From: Nothopassalora personata | Taxonomy: Eukaryota > Ascomycota > Dothideomycetes > Mycosphaerellales > Mycosphaerellaceae | Assembly (NCBI GenBank): GCA_033816765.1 | Contig: CM066296.1 | Span: forward strand, 1,054,001 to 1,118,000 | Length of the DNA stretch: 64,000 bases | Direction: 5' to 3' | Part shown: positions 42,288 to 53,806 of the stretch, in pieces | Numbering within the stretch: the stretch's first letter is position 1 | Layout of the letters: the number at the start of each line of letters is the position of its first letter | The notes under the pieces: model-generated | What the model was told of the DNA's origin: nothing | The model's database searches: none | Seen by the model: only the letters and a program-made list of their open reading frames with translations | Program-made: the position numbers and the translations under genes

Positions 42288-43048
42288 GTCGTCCTATAGA
42301 GAGCGCCTTCACGCGGCGGACGACGTAAGTATCTTCGTTACGACGAAGAGAAACTAAGACTCTCTCTCTCGAAAAATACAAGCCTACTCGACTCGAAACA
42401 AGAAAAGACAGGTCGGACGAACCGAACGAACGAGATACGCTCAAAATCTACAAACAAGAACTCCGGAACTGCGAGAAGGGAAAGCGACGTACATAGCGTA
42501 CACGTCGCTCGAACAACGAAGGCGCTGTCTACCTGTCGTCCCGGCAAACCACGTAAACTGCCGGCTGGAACCAAGAGAGGCGTTTAGGGGCGCAAACCAC
42601 GTATACTGCACGGCTGGAACCAAGAGAGGCCGAGGGGGGGACGACAGCGAGGCCACTGCGACCGAGGAGCTACACTCGAGACCGGAGAACGCGACTGGAT
42701 TGAAACAGAGGCAACGGGTGTTTCTTGGGATTTTGCTCGGTGCGTACGGGTACGGCCGGCTTGGCTTTTTAAAAACAAGAACGAGACACGGGCGCAAAAC
42801 TTGTCTCGCCCGGGGCAAGGCGACAAACCGCAATTCTCGACAAGACACGACTACCGGGTACGCGCGTACTACGCCGCAATATATTCGATTTACGGTTCGA
42901 ATAGCGAGCGTTGCTCGCATCTTTTAAGGAGTTTTTACGTCCGGGGTACGACGGGGCTTTTCTCCTTCTCTCAAATTTTGGTCTCGTTCTCGAGACCCGT
43001 GTTGCATAGTCTTTGACTCAAATAGCACGTTAATGGAATAATCAATCA
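42288..43048 (+). mobile_element. Young non-LTR retroposon, 761 bp, not RIP-mutated
   Basis: Inserted in B1 and flanked by 13-bp direct duplications ACTACTAGTCCTT (42275-42287 and 43049-43061). The empty site is seen in B2 at about 46,107-46,120. The element has normal CA/TG content, no convincing long frame, an internal near-duplication (42544-42581 and 42592-42630) and a 3' end GGAATAATCAATCA with a short AATC-type tail. It is either a SINE-like element or the 3' part of a LINE. A GGTTCGAATAG string near 42,893 resembles a tRNA B box, but it lies at the wrong end for a SINE promoter. A 5'-truncated relative is at 34201-34393. Its low divergence implies recent activity in the lineage. Confidence 0.85.
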
Positions 43049-43061
43049 ACTACTAGTCCTT

Positions 43062-44041
43062 AACTAAGCTAGAAGCCTTAAAGGAGTACCTTACGTAAGT
43101 AATAGAGAAGGGGTAGATTAGGCGATCTATAAGCGAGGCGGGTACGCCTATCCTATTCGTACTAAAGAAGAACGGTACTCTTAGGCTCTATATAGATTAT
43201 AGAGGCCTAAATAAGATTATAGTAAAGAACTAATACCTACTACCCCTAATTAGTAAGATATTAGATAGGCTATAGGGTACGAGGCTCTTTACTATAATCG
43301 ACCTATAGGATACCTACTACCGTATTCCTATTAAGTAAGGAGACGAGTAGAAGACTACTTTTCGTACGCGATACGGTTACTACGAGTACTTAGTTATGCC
43401 TTTTAGGTTAACTAATATACTAGCTACCTTCTAGGGGTATATTAATAAGGCCCTTACTAGATTAGTAGATAATATATACGTAGTCTACCTAGATAATATC
43501 CTTATCTATAGCGTAACGCGTAAGGAGTACGTACGAGCCGTATACGCGGTACTAGAGAGGCTACAAAAGTTTACCCTATTTATAAACCTAAAGAAGTATA
43601 GCTTCTTCTAGGAGAGTATCGAGTTCCTAGGGTTTATCGTAAGCGTCGTAGGCGTATTAATAGATAGGAGTATAGTAGCCGTAATCGAGGAATAGTCTAC
43701 GCCTACGAGTTTTTATAAGGTTTAATTCTTCCTAGGATTCTATAACTTCTATAGGCGTTTTATCGAAGGGTACTCGAGGATCGCGAAGCTATTAATAGAC
43801 CTACTTAAGGGATGTAAGAATAGTAAGAAGTAAGGGCCTCTTATATAGTCCGCTTACGAGGAGTAAGCGTTCTAACGGCTAAAAGCTAGGTTTCTTAGAG
43901 TACCTATCCTAAGATACTTTAATCCTTCGTTACGTACGAGGGTTAAAACGGATACCTTAGGTTTTATGATTATAAGTATTATCTCTTAGTTATTTAGGAC
44001 TAAGTAGTATCTAATTGCCTTCTATTCTCGTAAGATAATAC
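43062..44041 (+). pseudogene. Reverse transcriptase segment of element B1
   Basis: Plus-strand reverse transcriptase with the active-site region reading VYLDNILIYS at about 43,480-43,510: the second Asp of the usual YxDD is now Asn, a change one G-to-A transition makes. It ends where B2 is inserted; the duplication AATAC is at 44037-44041. Confidence 0.75.
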
Positions 44042-44237
44042 TGTAAGGGGCAGCCTAGTGGCTAACCCTTATATATAGCCTTATATATAACATGCGGTCA
44101 CGACCGGCTACTAAGCCGTACGTAACACGCATACGTACACCTTACGACGCGCGGTGCGTCTTAAACAAAAGGCAAGAATTAGTTCATCTACGACTAGCAG
44201 GTTGTAGGCGTGCTATACATTGCGACATCTCTTAATA
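44042..44237 (+). repeat. 5' LTR of element B2, 196 bp
   Basis: Starts TGTAAGGGGCAGCC and ends CTTAATA. It still keeps several CA/TG pairs, unlike the internal region. Differences from the 3' LTR are mostly transitions. Confidence 0.85.
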
Positions 44238-44469
44238 GTTCTAATTCTTCTCTTCGTTACAATCTATACACGCTATAGAGTCCGAACGCGACGATAGTAG
44301 CGCTACGCCTACGGCTCCCCTAAGTCCTAGGGCCTAGCAATAAGCGAGGCGTGTAGCCTTAGTCGTAAGGAGGGATGCCCTTTGGGTAGAGGTTAAGGAG
44401 AAGGGGATATAGAGGGAGATTAAACAGTTAGAGATCTTACGGGACGTAAGCGTACCGCCGGCGGACCCT

Positions 44470-47400
44470 TAGGGCGAATCCGGCGGAGAACTATCCCCTA
44501 CTCCCCCTCCTCTATCTATAGTAACTAACGATAATATCGTAGCTCGAGGCGCGGCCGCATCGTATACGACACGTTTACGTCTTAAAGAACCTACGCCTTT
44601 TAGAGGGGACTCGATTAAGAAAGCACGGGTATTCCTAAGGGAGCTCTCTCTTATCTTTACCCTCTTAGGCGGCACGTATACGACGAACGAGTTAAAGGTC
44701 CTATATAGGGTTATATACCTAAGCGGAGAGGTAAGTAAGCGATAGCACGCTAACTATAGCGTCCTTAACCTTAAAGGGTATATATACTAGGACTTTAAGG
44801 AGTTCTATCGAGACGTATACGGTAACCCTATAAACCGCGTACTTAACGTAATGTTAGAGTATAAGGCGGTGAAATAGAAGGATAACTAGATAGTACGTTA
44901 GTTTACGACTAAGCTAGATGTTATAGAGGATTAGTTAGGGGACTATACGGAGGCGTAACGCGTGCGACATATACTCGCTAAGCTTACGCCTAGCCTACGG
45001 TCCGTAATCGTTAAGTTTTATAACATCCTAATAACTAGAGAGGAACTAGTAATCCTAGCTTCGCGCATTAAAAGTACGGAGCGTAGTAGCGGAGGGCACG
45101 ACCGCGGGCAGTATAGTCGCCGTAGGCGAGAGACTAAGGGCGACTAAGGGCGAAGCGATCGTAGCTCGAAGCAGTAGAAGCATAGTTAGGCGTCGCGCGA
45201 CCCGGGTGCGAGTTACTAGCGGGACGCCGGCGGATCGTCTATAACCTTCAATAGGACTAAAGCGGAGTACTATAGATACTATAAGAAGGGTTATATTAAG
45301 ACGGATTGCCCGAATAGGCACCTATAGAAGGACCGTAACGCGTAAGCAGTTCGTAGGGTAGACGCTACGAAGGCTCTAACTAAGAAGGGTAGCGACTAGG
45401 GAAAAGGTAGAGGACTAGAAGTGGGTCGCTCCTAAGCCCGAGTTTTCCTAAAGTCGACCCTTTAAGGCGAGTAGATGTATGTCTAGCGCGTTACTTACGA
45501 GGCGTAGTCGAGACTCGTAAGGGCTTTCGCGAGGCTACGTTTCTCCTAGATAACTATACGGATCTTAGCCTAGTGTCGTATAAGTATGTACTCCGACATT
45601 AAATGTAACCTATTAATAGGGTAAGGCTACCGAAGTTAGAGTCGTATACGTATAACCTAGGGTATTACTACGGCGCCTTTACGGTTCGGCTGCGACTCGC
45701 TAATAACGCGAGAGTAGAGCGCGTAAGTAACGCTATCTACTACGCGGTGCCTATAGGTAGGCCATTAGTGATTTTAGGTAGACCCTAGAGGTACCGTAAT
45801 CGGATTGTAAAGAGCGATTATAAGGACTAGTAGTACTACGGTATAGAGACGCCTACGATTTAGTAGCGTAACGTACGCGAGTTCCTTAAGGATCTCGAGA
45901 GCTTAAAGTAGGTTTATACAATAAGTGTTCGGGCTATTACTATAGCAGTACCCGAAGGAGAGGGCCCCTCGTAGCCTAAAGAATTTGTAGACTTCCGAGA
46001 TGTATACGCACCTAATGAGTAGGCGAAGCGTAAGATGCCCGACGGGGTTAAGTATACGATTAATCTCGTTAAAGGAAAGAAACCCCCTTTTAAGCCGCTA
46101 TACCACTAGTCCTTAACTAAGCTAGAGGCCTTAAAGGAGTACCTTACGTAAGCAATAGAGAAGGGGTGGATTAGGCCCTCCGTAAGCGAGGCGGGTGCGC
46201 CTATCCTATTCGTACTAAAGAAGAATAGTACTCTTAGGCTCTATATAGACTATAGAGGCTTAAATGAGATTATAGTAAAGAACCGATACCCCCTACCCCT
46301 AATTAGCGAGACGCTAGATAGGCTATTAGGTTCTAGGTTCTTTACTATAATTGATTTAAAGGACGCCTACTATCGTATCCCTATTAAGCGAGGCGATAAG
46401 TAGAAGACTACGTTTCGCACGCGATACGGACACTACAAGTACCTAGTAATGCCGTTCGGGTTAACTAACGCACTAGTAACCTTTTAAGGGTATATTAATA
46501 AGGCGCTAACCGGCTTAGTTAATAACATTTACGTAGTCTACCTAGATAATATCCTTATCTATAGCGAGACGCGTGAGGCACACGTACGAGCCGTACGCGA
46601 GGTGCTTACGAGGCTACGGAAGTTTACTCTATTCGTAAACCCTAAGAAGTGTCACTTCTTCTAGGAGAGTATAGAGTTCCTTAGGTTTATCGTAAGCGCC
46701 GTAGGCGTATCGATAGACAGGAGTAGGGTAGCCGCTATCGAGGAATAGCCTACACCTACGACCTTTTATAAGGTCTAGTCCTTCCTTAGGTTTTGTAACT
46801 TCTACCGGCGTTTTATAGAAGGATACTTAAGGGTCTATAAGCCCCTAACGGACCTACTAAAGGGATCTAAGGACGGTAAGAAGTAGGGCCCTCTTACGTA
46901 GACCTTAAGCGAAGAATAGGCGTTTCGATAGCTTAAGGCCGGATTCTTAGGTGCACTAATACTTAGGCACTTCGATCCTACGCTACGCACGCGAGTCGAG
47001 ACCGACGCGTTAGGTTTCGCGATCGTAGGTATTATATCCCAATTGTTTAGTACTAAGTGGTATCCTATTGCGTTCTATTTACGTAAGATAATACTAGCCG
47101 AGTATAACTACGAGACGCACGATTAGGAGCTACTTATAGTAGTTAAGGCTTTTAAGCATTAGAGGCTATACTTAGAGGGCACTACGCATGCGGTACGAGT
47201 ACTAGTCGACTACGCTAACCTATAGGGCTTTATAATAGTAAAGTAGCTAAATAAGCGGTAAGCTCGATAGGCTACGTTCCTATAGTCTTTCAATTTTATA
47301 GTAGAGTATCGGCCGGGTAAGACTAACCTAGCCGACGCGCCTTCGAGACGTAGTAACTACGTAGCTATAACGTAATAAACTTCGAACTTGCTACCTACCT

Positions 47401-48960
47401 TATAAAGTAAGCTATCTTTCTAGAAGGAGTCTCTAGAAGGGACAAGCGAGCCGACGGTAAAGCGCGCGCTTACTACCTACGAGGCGATATAGGACGACAT
47501 AGGCGCGGTAATAGTAGTACGGAGAGGTAACCTTCCCTATTAAGACAAGCCGTCGTTACTAGTAGTAGTGTACGCTATAGTAATATAGGGTTAAGCTTAT
47601 AGCTCGACGGGTAAGTTAATCCCACTCTTAATAAAGATCGCGTAGTAGTAAGACGACTAGTGTATCGTATACTTAGCGTAGGCGCTAAGCGCGAGGGACG
47701 CTAAGGGATAGTATATAAAGGATAACCTTATGTACTACGGAGACGCGATCGTAGTACCTAGGGATCACGTAATTAGGTCGTATCTAATTCGTATGTACTA
47801 CGACGACGTCCTCGCGGGTTACTTTAGAAGGACTAAGACTAAAGAGCTATTACGACGTAATTATTAGTAGGACTCACTTAGTACGGACGTGAAGCAATAC
47901 GTCTAAGCCTATAGAACCTACTAGGGTTCGAAGGCTAAACGCTATCGACCCTATAGTAGGCTATAACCGCTTCCTAGACCGGAGCGGCCGTAGTAGGAAA
48001 TCACTATGGATTTTATTACGGACCTACCTCTAAGTACGCGAGCCGGTTGCGTGTATAATACGATCCTAGTAATAGTCGATCGCTACTTAAAAATGAGCTT
48101 ATACATCCCGACGACGAAGACTTACATAGCCGTAGAGCTTACGAGGCTCCTACGAGACGAAGTCGTACGACACTATAGTGTCCCGTTAGGTATAGTAAGC
48201 GACCGAGGTCCGGTCTTTACTAGTTAGTTTTAGAGTAACTTCTACTTCGAGGCGCGTATAAAGCGTAAGCTATCTACGGCCTTTTACCCTTAGACTAACG
48301 GCTAAACTAAGAGGGTAAACTAAACCCTCGAATAATATCTTCGTTATTACTATAGTAACAATTAAACTAAGTAGGCTAAGTAGCTTACAGTTACTAAATT
48401 CGTAGCTAATAATAGCATCTACCTAACACTACGGATAAGTCCGTTCGAGATAGCGTACGGTTAGCGACCTAAGATTACCCCTATACTAACTAGATCTCGA
48501 GACGAGACCTAGGGGGGGGAAGTACTAGTAGCGGTAATAGCTACGAGTCGTATACGAAAACTACGCGCTACACTCGAGGAGCGATAGAAGGCTATAGTAG
48601 AAAGCTAGGCTCGCTACTATAATAAGACCTACTAAGCTAAGACCTACCGCGTAGGTAACTTAGTCCTATTGTTAACGAAGAACCTTAAGTTAGTAGTGCT
48701 AAAGAAGAAGATAGGTCCGAAGTTTATCGGCCTATACCGCATTACGGACGCTGTCGGTTCGTAGGCGTACCGCCTAGCGCTACTAGCCGACTTAAGGCTC
48801 TATAACGTCTTCTATGTCTCTCTCCTCGAGCCGTATATCGGTAGCGATAAGGATAGACCCGTACCCCCTCTAGCTAATAAGGACGGAGAGTATAAGGTAG
48901 AGGTAGTGCTAGATAGGCGTAAGCGTAAGGATAAGCTACAGTATCTAGTCTAGTAGAAGG
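44470..48960 (+). pseudogene. gag-pol remnant of element B2
   Basis: One decayed polyprotein region. The zinc knuckle (about 45,267-45,330) has lost Cys residues (YYRYYKKGYIKTDCPNRH). Reverse transcriptase carries VYLDNILIYS at about 46,530-46,560, again with Asn for the second Asp. The integrase core is the best preserved part: an open run at 48006-48227 reads MDFITDLPLSTRAG, VDRYLKM and GIVSDRGPVFTS, with the first two catalytic Asp. A zinc H-H-C-C region precedes it in damaged form. After it come KLSTAFYP and a GPKFIGLYRI segment leading to a chromodomain-like end (YNVFYVSLLEPYIG). Chromodomains steer such elements to heterochromatin. Stops are mainly TAG where CAG is expected. Confidence 0.85.
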
Positions 48961-49149
48961 ACTAGCTAGAGGAGTATAATAGCTAGGAACCGGCGGAGGG
49001 CCTCGCGAATGCGGATCGTATAGTAGCCGACTATAAGGCGTTAAGGAGAAGCAAATAAGACTAGCATAGGAGTACTAGAGTATAAATAAAACTTTTCTTA
49101 ACTATAAATAAAACAAAAGCTAAAGAGTAGCGCGCCTACTAGGGGCTAC

Positions 49150-50130
49150 GTAGAGTAGTAGTAGGCGAGGAGCCCGCGAGTAGCGTATAAGGCGAGCGCC
49201 TTAGTTATCGTCGTCGCGTAGTAACTTAGGTAGGAATGCCTAGTCGGCGGCGGTAGTGTCGATGTTCTACGCCTATAGAAACTAGGACTACGGTTAGTAG
49301 GGTACACGTATATAAGGAACATACAACTTACGGCGCGGCCGAGTTCGAATAGCCTATTAAGGGCGCGGTTCTACTCCTACTAGAGCGCGAGGGCTACGGC
49401 GGCGGGGGCGGCGGTAGTAGTAGCGGCGGCGGGGGCACGTATACGGGTCTCCCCGGCACGCTTATGCTTATAGGCATTAAACTGCCTAATAGCCTATAGA
49501 AAGGGTTAGCCGAAGCATAGGAGACGTACTAGAGCCCCCCCCCCGCGAGTAGTAGTCGACTCGTAGGAGCGAAGTAGCGACTTACCTCCGTAATGTCGTT
49601 ACCTAGCTAGGCACATAGGCGGATCTACTCTACTAGCTCCTACTACTAGAGGTCTATAGGCGCCTAGCCCATTATGGCCGTAAGGAAGTCGCGCTAGGAG
49701 CGCGCGGCGCGTAGGCGGCTCACTAGCGAGGCGATAGTATAGCTAGTGTTAGGCGCGCACTTATGTCTATTACGCCTATAGCGGCCGCACTTCTTTAGGA
49801 GCTCGCCGGTAGTAACACTATTACAGTTATCGGCTTCGTCTAGTAAGTGGTTAGTATACGAATCGTAGGCGGCGCGTATAGAGACTTACCCTTAACGAAG
49901 TATAGGAGGCACCGTATATATATATTAATCCTCTACGAGAGCTTAGTAGCGGGCGAGGGCGTTAGTAGCTACGAGGGGGATGCTAGTCGCTTACGACTAC
50001 TAGGCGTTCTAGGTGCGTCGCATACTAGAGCCGCCTAGCGGCGCTCGTCTTCTAAGGCGCTAGTAGTACTATCGCTACTAATGCTACGGAAGGAGGCGGA
50101 GCGGCTAGAGGACGGGGGCGAGGTAGACAT
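49150..50130 (-). pseudogene. Antisense accessory frame of element B2, decayed
   Basis: Opposite to gag-pol, between pol and the 3' LTR, the minus strand is coding-like from ATG at 50130: MSTSPPSSSRSASFRSISSD, then TSALEDERR, with a TAG. A later frame carries KKCGRYRRNRHKCAP, resembling a damaged Cys-x2-Cys...His-x-Cys finger, followed by LVSRLRAARS and a Pro-rich segment. Composition is GC-rich and Ser/Pro/Arg-rich. The frame changes at least once. No family is recognised. Confidence 0.45.
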
Positions 50131-50430
50131 AATAATAATAATGCTAGCGAGGCGCTTACGGTAAGGGTGCGGTACGGGTACGTAGTAGTAGTATAGCGGA
50201 GGTAGTGCGCTAGGGAACGTGCTAGAGAATAGGGCTAGGTTAGGCTAGAGTTTTATGCCCCTAACTAGCTACGTCGGCATAGTAACTAAGCCTTACTTAC
50301 CTACACCTACATAACGACACGTACGTAACCCGTATGTAGGCCGTATAGTAACTATAGTTCTAAAAGTACGTAGGAACCTCTACGTAGTAACTAGCGAGCT
50401 AAGGACAGCTCGCACGGGAGGGGAGGCAAT

Positions 50431-50626
50431 TGTAAGGGGTAGCCTAGTAGCTAACCCTTACATATAGCCTTATATATAATATACGGTCGCGACCGGCTAC
50501 TAAGCCGCACGTGACACGTATACGTACACCTTACGACGCGCGGTACGTCTTGAACAAAAGGCAAGAATTAGTTTATCTACGACTAGTAGGTCGTAGGCGT
50601 GCTATACATTACGACATCCCTTAATA
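50431..50626 (+). repeat. 3' LTR of element B2, 196 bp
   Basis: Starts TGTAAGGGGTAGCC, ends CCCTTAATA, and is followed by the duplication AATAC. Direct copy of 44042-44237. Confidence 0.85.
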
Positions 50627-50631
50627 AATAC

Positions 50632-50890
50632 CTACCGAGTATAATTATAAGACCTATAACTAGGAGCTACTAGTAGTAGTAGAGGCATTTAAGTATTAGT
50701 AACCGTACCTCGAAGGCGTATCGTATACGGTTTAAGTACTAGTTAACTATACGAATCTATAGGGTTTTATAATAGTAAAGTAGCTAAATAGGAGGTAAGC
50801 TCGATAGGCGACGTTTCTATAATCTTTTAACTTCGTAGTAGAGTATAGGCCGGGGAAGAATAACCTAGCTAATACGCTATCGCGACGTAG
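50632..50890 (+). pseudogene. RNase H start of element B1, resumed after B2
   Basis: Continues B1 after the B2 insertion (CTACCGAGTATAATTATA...). Collinear with about 47,098-47,350 of B2. Ends where element C begins. Confidence 0.7.
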
Positions 50891-51250
50891 TATTACGTCT
50901 CGTTCTAGGGCTAGTCTTAAAAGAGAGATAAGTTAAGTTACGTAGCGGTATTCTTTAGAGAGGCTAAAGCGAGCTAAGCGAAGATAAATAATTAGGATAA
51001 GAGTGTATTCCAATTAGTAAGATAGTAATATAAGTTAAACGTGTCGAAACTATAAGGGATTCTTAGCGTCCCTAAATATAAAGGAGATTCGTAGATCTCG
51101 GTAATTAGTTTAATTATTCTAAGCATAAGTAGTCTAATTAGTCTAAGCATAAGTAGTCTAATCGCCCTAAGTCTAAGCGCTTAGGTAAGATAAGTTACGT
51201 ACTCGTCTCGTTATTATAATTCTAGGGTCTATAGGAATTATTCCGTAACA
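50891..51250 (-). repeat. LTR of element C, 360 bp
   Basis: Begins TATTACGTCTCGTTC (RIP-type TA for TG) and ends TTCCGTAACA. Homologous to the element-A LTR, with a diverged 3' half. Confidence 0.75.
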
Positions 51251-51574
51251 CTATCTCCTTTTTAGCCTAGCTTCGTCCCAAAGCTTTATAAGCCGTTATT
51301 ATTTCTTATAGTAAAGATTAACTATATCTTCTTCCTCCTATAAACGCTATTAACAACTCGCTCTAGATACTAAAATCTCTAGTATTAAAATAGCTCTATA
51401 TACGAATTGTTAGAAGTCTCGATCCTCGGGCGCGGTAGTAAAGTATATTATAGGTTCTTAGTCTAGGAAGTGTTCGGCCTATATTCGAAAAGGCTATAAG
51501 GATTACTATTACGGTTCGGATTAAGCTACGACGGTACGCCTAACTATTAGCTATAGAGATCACGTGCGCCGCAC

Positions 51575-51672
51575 GAGATTACTCGCTTACTAGCGACTTA
51601 GTAATTCGAGATTACTCGCTTACTAGCGACTTAGTAATTCAAGATTACTCGCTCACTAGCGATTAAGTAATT
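51575..51672. repeat. Tandem repeat, three units of about 33 bp
   Basis: The units start at 51575, 51608 and 51641 with GAGATTACTCGCTTACTAGC. The third is slightly diverged and one base shorter. Confidence 0.85.
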
Positions 51673-52019
51673 AAGACTAAGACTAACAATGTCTCCTTTA
51701 TATTTAGGAACGCTAAAAACCCTTATAGTTTAGAAGCGTTTAACTTACTGTTTAATATTACTATTTAGAATATACTATAACCTAACCTCTACCTTACTAC
51801 TACTTAGTCTTTACGAGACAAGATAGCTACTACTTTATTACTCTCCCTCGACTTTCTATCGGCCCGAGAATAAACCCGATTAACCTTATCTTCTTAACTT
51901 GTAATATTATTAGGTTATACTAAACCTAATAGCTTTAAACGCCCTCTACGATAGGAGACCGATAGAGTAAACGAGGAACACCCGCCCCTAGTAAAGTAAG
52001 TAGAGCCCGACGACCTTAG

Positions 52020-52900
52020 ACCGCGAACGATGCTATTAATGCCTTAGCTACTTATATAGATCACGACACCCTTAAGGTTAGTAAGCTAGAATACTACTAT
52101 AGGGACCGAGACAAGTTCGACACTTAGGTCTCTTAGATAGACATATACTTCTTATTTAACTCTATACCTAAGAACCTTAAGCCTATCTTTACTACTACCT
52201 TCTTAAGAGGACGAGTATAGCATTAGGTTAAACTATTCCTTAGGAAATACCTAGACAGTAACGGAGAAGACAATGCCGACGGAATCTTTAGGTTATATAA
52301 CTATCTTAAGCATGCTATAAAGAGCGTCTTTAGTATCTCTAATAAGATTACTACTACCGTTCGCATTATTTAGCATTTAACCTAGAAGACATCTACTACC
52401 GAATATGCTACTAAATTCTAGGAATACGCGTAACTTACCGATTAGGACGACGAAGCCCTTTAAGTTATGTACCGAAGAGGACTAAAGAAGCATATTAAGG
52501 ATAAGTTAATAAGGGACGGTCGGAAGATCGATAGCTTAGGCGACCTCGTTAGAGTTACGATTAATCTTAACGATAAGCTCTACGAGAGAGCTATAGAACA
52601 ACGATACGACTCTAAAGTATCCGGAAAGGCTAGATATACACTAGGCTACGACAACCGTAATAGAGGCTTCTACGATAACTATAATAATAAGCCTAGGGAC
52701 AAACCGTACTACGGACTATAGCTAATAGAACTCGACGTTACCGAGAAAAGTCGCAAGATTAGGAACAGTAACGGGAATAGAGCATCCCGGAGTTCAAAAG
52801 AAACACGAACTTACTACGGATATAGTAAACCTAGCTACCTAGTAAGGGACTGCCGCGGTAAGAATATAGTGCGCCGCGAACAGTTTAACACAATGTAACC
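52020..52900 (+). pseudogene. gag of element C
   Basis: Plus-strand gag with an open run at 52467-52721 (MYRRGLKKHIKDKLIRDGRK). A knuckle-like YYGYSKPSYLVRDCRGKN follows at about 52,812-52,865, with its first two Cys changed to Tyr and Tyr-like codons. Homologous to gag of element A. Other parts carry stops. Confidence 0.7.
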
Positions 52901-53681
52901 CCGAACTAGTAAATCTAAGAGTAGCGTTAGATCTTAAGGAGATACCAACTATACTCGGAGAGTAGGGGAGAGAGCTAGTAATAGAAGTACGACGCCTCTC
53001 CTAGACCCCTTAGAAGGACTAGGAGGATACTATAGGTAGCAAATAGTAGTTATTCCATTTAATACGAAGAACTAACTACGATAGTTTAACATAATCACAC
53101 GAAGAGTCGACTACGAGATCGAATCCGAGTCTCGAAATAGTTATAGAAGCCTTTATTAGCGATTCTATTACTAAGACTCGTATTAAGTTTACTACGCCGC
53201 GAAGTTAGGCGTAGGGTATTAGCCTTAGTAACCGAGAGGAACCCTAGGAGCGACGTATAGGTAAAACGCCACGCTCCGAGAAGTAGACATCGACGAATCC
53301 TACTTTAATAACGATAAAAGCGATAAAGAAAACCAAGACCTAGGATACAACGGATTATAGTTACCGGGAACCATAGGAAGAAAGTTAAGAAACCACCGGG
53401 CTAGATACTATTAACGACTAATAGGTTGTGTTAACCTTAGGTTTAGAGGGGGGGTCCCTTAGGTCTAACTTACCCTAATTTCATTTAGGTTTAATTAGAC
53501 ATTTAGGTAAGCTAGTAGGACCTAGTATAGCTGTTAAGATATATACTGCGTAGCTAAGCATTATAAACGTAGCATTAAGGCAACAATTCAATTTATACCT
53601 CTCGAGTAGAGGGTATAGGGGTTTAGGGTCCGCTAATCCTCTTGTTTTATCTAGCTACTACGCTGCTCATTACGTAACCTA

Positions 53682-53707
53682 ATTTCCCGGTCCCGGGACC
53701 GGTAAAT
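53682..53707. repeat. 26-bp palindrome, copy 1
   Basis: Half site ATTTACCGGTCCC followed by its reverse complement; this copy has one mismatch (C for A at position 5). Two further copies are at 57286-57311 and 61137-61162. Confidence 0.9.
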
Positions 53708-53806
53708 ACCCCTACTTACGTAAGTACCGCTCCATACTACTATAACTCGGATAGGCCTACATAGGGTAGTTAGTAGATATTATTTTAGTAGTTAATAAGG
53801 GGGGGT

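Larger units (their letters stand above)
44042..50626 (+). mobile_element. Gypsy retrotransposon B2, full length, 6585 bp, RIP-mutated
   Basis: Complete element with 196-bp LTRs at both ends and target duplication AATAC (44037-44041 and 50627-50631). Inserted into B1, the same family. Order on the plus strand: LTR, leader, gag (about 44,470-45,440), protease (about 45,530-45,800), reverse transcriptase (about 46,090-46,620), RNase H (about 46,930-47,250), integrase (about 47,800-48,500) and chromodomain-like end (about 48,700-48,960). A 1.4-kb stretch with an antisense frame precedes the 3' LTR. The gag-pol order protease-RT-RNase H-integrase defines the gypsy type. The frames are full of stops, so it is dead. 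Confidence 0.9.
32368..50890 (+). mobile_element. Gypsy retrotransposon B1, split by three insertions
   Basis: The oldest Ty3/gypsy element of the nest in plus orientation. Its pieces are 32368-32800 (5' LTR and leader), 40,636-42,287 (gag and protease), 43,062-44,041 (reverse transcriptase) and 50,632-50,890 (RNase H start). Each gap is filled by an insertion with target duplications. The pieces join end to end when compared with the second copy B2 (44042-50626), which shares the same order and sequence with transitions. After 50,890 element C interrupts it again, and its 3' end is not found in the window. All frames carry many TAG/TAA stops. The copy is dead. Confidence 0.8.
50891..53428. 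mobile_element. Element C, relative of element A, incomplete
   Basis: Starts with a 360-bp LTR in element-A orientation (50891-51250), followed by a polypurine-like tract and about 435 bp of leader or accessory DNA with a tandem repeat. Then come part of an LTR in the opposite orientation (from about 51,686) and gag in plus orientation (about 52,020-52,900). The region to about 53,400 continues like the gag-pol linker of element A. This repeats the arrangement at the left end of element A. Its other end is not found; element D follows. Confidence 0.6.

Noticed and set aside
42880..42900. tRNA gene or SINE B box (GGTTCGAATAG)
   Set aside because: No matching A box or cloverleaf could be drawn around it, and it lies near the 3' end of the element.
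42441..42920. 159-codon minus-strand open frame in the retroposon
   Set aside because: It is Ser/Arg/Pro/Val-rich without domain motifs, crosses the internal duplication, and is absent from the short copy; probably chance.
48006..48227. Stand-alone integrase-like gene
   Set aside because: It is the least damaged part of the B2 polyprotein, bounded by stops within the same frame.
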